Shown here: in pieces, positions 26,015-27,561 of the stretch
How positions within the stretch are numbered: the stretch's first letter is position 1
How the letters are laid out: each line of letters opens with the position of its first letter
IMG/VR virus record: IMGVR_UViG_3300029448_000295
Coordinates: 1,327 to 28,887 of that record
Direction: 5' to 3' (one strand)
DNA from: a virus
Length of the DNA stretch: 27,561 bases
Made by a program: the position numbers and the translations under genes
The notes under the pieces: generated by a model
The model's database searches: none
What the model saw: the letters and a program-made list of their open reading frames with translations, nothing else
What the model was told of the DNA's origin: nothing

Positions 26015-26964
26015 TTTTATTTACAGCAGATTGGCATATTAAGTTAGGTCAAAAAAATGTACCTTTGCCGTGGGCTTGCTCACGATTTGAACTGTTCTTT
26101 GAAGAAATACGTTTAATTGAAAAAACGGCTAATATACATATAATTGGTGGTGATCTATTTGATAGAGTACCTACAATGGACGAACTAACTTTATACTTTG
26201 ATTTTATCAAAGACGTTACAATTCCAACATACATCTATGATGGAAACCATGAAGCTACTAAGAAAAATAAAACATTCTTTTCAAATTTAAAGAGAGCAAC
26301 TCAAGACGTTAATCCTCTTGTTGAGATAATTGATGAGACGAAAGAATTTGAGTGGGGAACAGTGCTTCCTTATGCAGACCTTCACAGAAAAGGCAGTATT
26401 GAAAGATGCAATACTGATAAACCTCTTTATACCCATGTGCGGGGTGAGATACCCCCGCATGTGACACCTGAGGTAGACCTAGATAGGTTTAACGATTTCC
26501 CAGTCGTGTATGCTGGTGATCTTCACGCGCACAGTAATACACAAAGAAATATTGTTTATCCCGGTAGCCCTATGACTACTTCTTTTCACAGAGATATAGT
26601 TAAAACAGGTTATCTAATGATAGACGAAAAAATATTAACTAAGTGGCAATGGTACGAATTTGAACTGCCACAACTAATTCGAAAAACAATAACAAACGAG
26701 TCTGAAATGATACCAACTGACTATCATCATACGATCTATGAGATAGAGGGCGATGTAGCAGATTTGGCAACAGTTAAGAACTCAGAGTTGTTGGATAAGA
26801 AAGTAGTAAAACGAAGTAGTGAATCTACTTTAAACTTAAAAGACTTAACGATAGAGGAAGAATTAATAGAGTATTTTACAATGATTCTAAATCTACCTAA
26901 AGATAAAATACAAAATATCATGGGGGTGTTTAGTGATTACTCTAAAAACGCTACGCTGGGATAA
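26011..26964 (+). CDS. SbcD/Mre11-type nuclease subunit (gp47-like)
   Basis: The gene starts at GTG 26011, overlapping the previous TGA. The 317-aa product has the calcineurin-like phosphodiesterase motifs: TADWH (Asp7, His9), GGDLFDR (Asp48), GNHE (Asn79, His80), and GDLHAHS (about 169-175), then YPGSP. The C-terminal part should contact the SbcC coiled coil. It forms a nuclease for processing of DNA ends, like T4 gp47. The SbcC gene starts inside its 3' end. Confidence 0.95.
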   Translation: MILFTADWHIKLGQKNVPLPWACSRFELFFEEIRLIEKTANIHIIGGDLFDRVPTMDELTLYFDFIKDVTIPTYIYDGNHEATKKNKTFFSNLKRATQDVNPLVEIIDETKEFEWGTVLPYADLHRKGSIERCNTDKPLYTHVRGEIPPHVTPEVDLDRFNDFPVVYAGDLHAHSNTQRNIVYPGSPMTTSFHRDIVKTGYLMIDEKILTKWQWYEFELPQLIRKTITNESEMIPTDYHHTIYEIEGDVADLATVKNSELLDKKVVKRSSESTLNLKDLTIEEELIEYFTMILNLPKDKIQNIMGVFSDYSKNATLG

Positions 26965-27561
26965 CTGTTTTAGCTATGGAGAAGGAAATACCCTTGATTT
27001 AGCAGACTGTAATCTTACACAACTTGTCGGTACAAATGGTATGGGCAAATCTAGTATACCTCTTATTATAGAGGAAGTTCTTTTCAATAAGAACTCAAAA
27101 GGCATCAAAAAGCAAGAGATACAAAACCGTTTTATAAATAAAGGGTATCATATCAATCTTACTTTTGATGTTGACGCAAATAATTATGAGATAGATATTA
27201 CTCGTAAAGCGTCTATCAAGTGTAAGCTCTATGAGAATGGAAAAGATATTTCTTCTCACACAGCTACCAATACATATAAAACAGTACAAAATCTACTTGG
27301 ACTTGATTTTAAAACTTTTACTCAACTTGTATATCAAAATACAAATATGAGTTTACAATTTCTAACAGCGACAGATACAAATCGTAAGAAGTTTTTAATA
27401 GAACTTCTCAAATTAGACGAGTATGTAGAGTTTTTTGAAATCTTCAAAGCACAAGCAAGAGAAGTACAGTTAGAAATTAATTCTCTAGAGAGTAAGTCAG
27501 ATACAATAGTAAAATGGTTAGATGAAAATAAATTGTCAACTACTAACATACTAGAGATAAA
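26933..27561 (+). CDS. SbcC/Rad50-type ATPase subunit (gp46-like), partial
   Basis: The frame starts at GTG 26933, with GGGGGTG at 26922-26928, and runs off the right edge after 209 codons. The Walker A motif GTNGMGKSS (about 36-44) and Q-loop-like YQNTNMSLQFL (about 131-141) fit the N-terminal half of an SMC-like ATPase, followed by the start of a coiled coil (LEINSLESKSDTIVKWLDE). It should pair with SbcD to process DNA ends, like T4 gp46. The two genes overlap by 32 bases, so they are coupled. Confidence 0.93.
   Translation, partial: MITLKTLRWDNCFSYGEGNTLDLADCNLTQLVGTNGMGKSSIPLIIEEVLFNKNSKGIKKQEIQNRFINKGYHINLTFDVDANNYEIDITRKASIKCKLYENGKDISSHTATNTYKTVQNLLGLDFKTFTQLVYQNTNMSLQFLTATDTNRKKFLIELLKLDEYVEFFEIFKAQAREVQLEINSLESKSDTIVKWLDENKLSTTNILEI

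Noticed and set aside
1-27561. CRISPR array, insertion sequence, integrase or attachment site
   Set aside because: No direct repeats with regular spacers, no transposase or recombinase motif, and no duplicated 3' end of the tRNA gene were seen.

Overview
The window is a gene-dense stretch of a tailed phage genome, very probably marine. The DNA is AT-rich. Genes are tightly packed with ATGA, TAATG or GTGA start/stop overlaps, almost all on the + strand. There is a complete phage replication and recombination set, many small uncharacterised proteins, and metabolic genes of the kind carried by phages of AT-rich marine bacteria (Hsp20, IscA-like carrier, 2OG-Fe(II) oxygenases, glutaredoxin, peroxiredoxin, bS21). 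No structural or packaging gene is present. The host cannot be named from the sequence; a low-GC marine proteobacterium is a reasonable guess.

Layout. 1-3274: an early-type operon of small proteins from a consensus sigma70 promoter, including a one-HTH protein, a protein that reads as ribosomal protein bL33, and a tRNA-Ala(UGC). 3275-3807: a 530-base region without a secure gene; it has strong hairpins and a possible frameshifted minus-strand ORF. 3808-4189, minus strand: a promoter, a 51-residue HTH protein and ribosomal protein bS21. 4221-9302, plus strand: repeated promoters driving small proteins, Hsp20, a GH24 endolysin with a possible upstream signal anchor, an IscA-like protein, a holin-like protein, an acyl carrier protein overlapping a 2OG oxygenase, and several membrane proteins. 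9322-15118: an HTH protein, an SH3-like protein behind a long hairpin, a PC4-like ssDNA-binding protein, and a two-piece NAD+-dependent DNA ligase whose halves are separated by six genes including a SET-domain protein and a GIY-YIG-like protein; then a protein made of four HTH repeats and a strong terminator. 15135-27561: DnaB-like helicase, HTH/SH3 protein, glutaredoxin, ParB-like protein, primase, family A DNA polymerase, small membrane proteins, two more 2OG oxygenases, a UvsW/XPB-type helicase, a gp32-like ssDNA-binding candidate, peroxiredoxin, and the SbcD and SbcC (gp47/gp46-like) subunits. From general memory, the order ligase halves, D5-position DNA-binding protein, helicase, primase, PolA, SF2 helicase, SbcD/SbcC resembles the T5 replication region.

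Regulation is unusually legible. Ten near-perfect sigma70 promoters, all with a 17-bp spacer, recur through the window. Several place ATG exactly where the transcript should begin (leaderless mRNAs). Three share an identical upstream segment that has overwritten the 3' ends of two unrelated genes. Five proteins carry eight copies of one W-T/S-x-E/D HTH module. Hairpins cover or flank several ribosome binding sites. Two ribosomal protein homologues, a tRNA and leaderless mRNAs in one region suggest, as inference, that this phage adjusts host translation.
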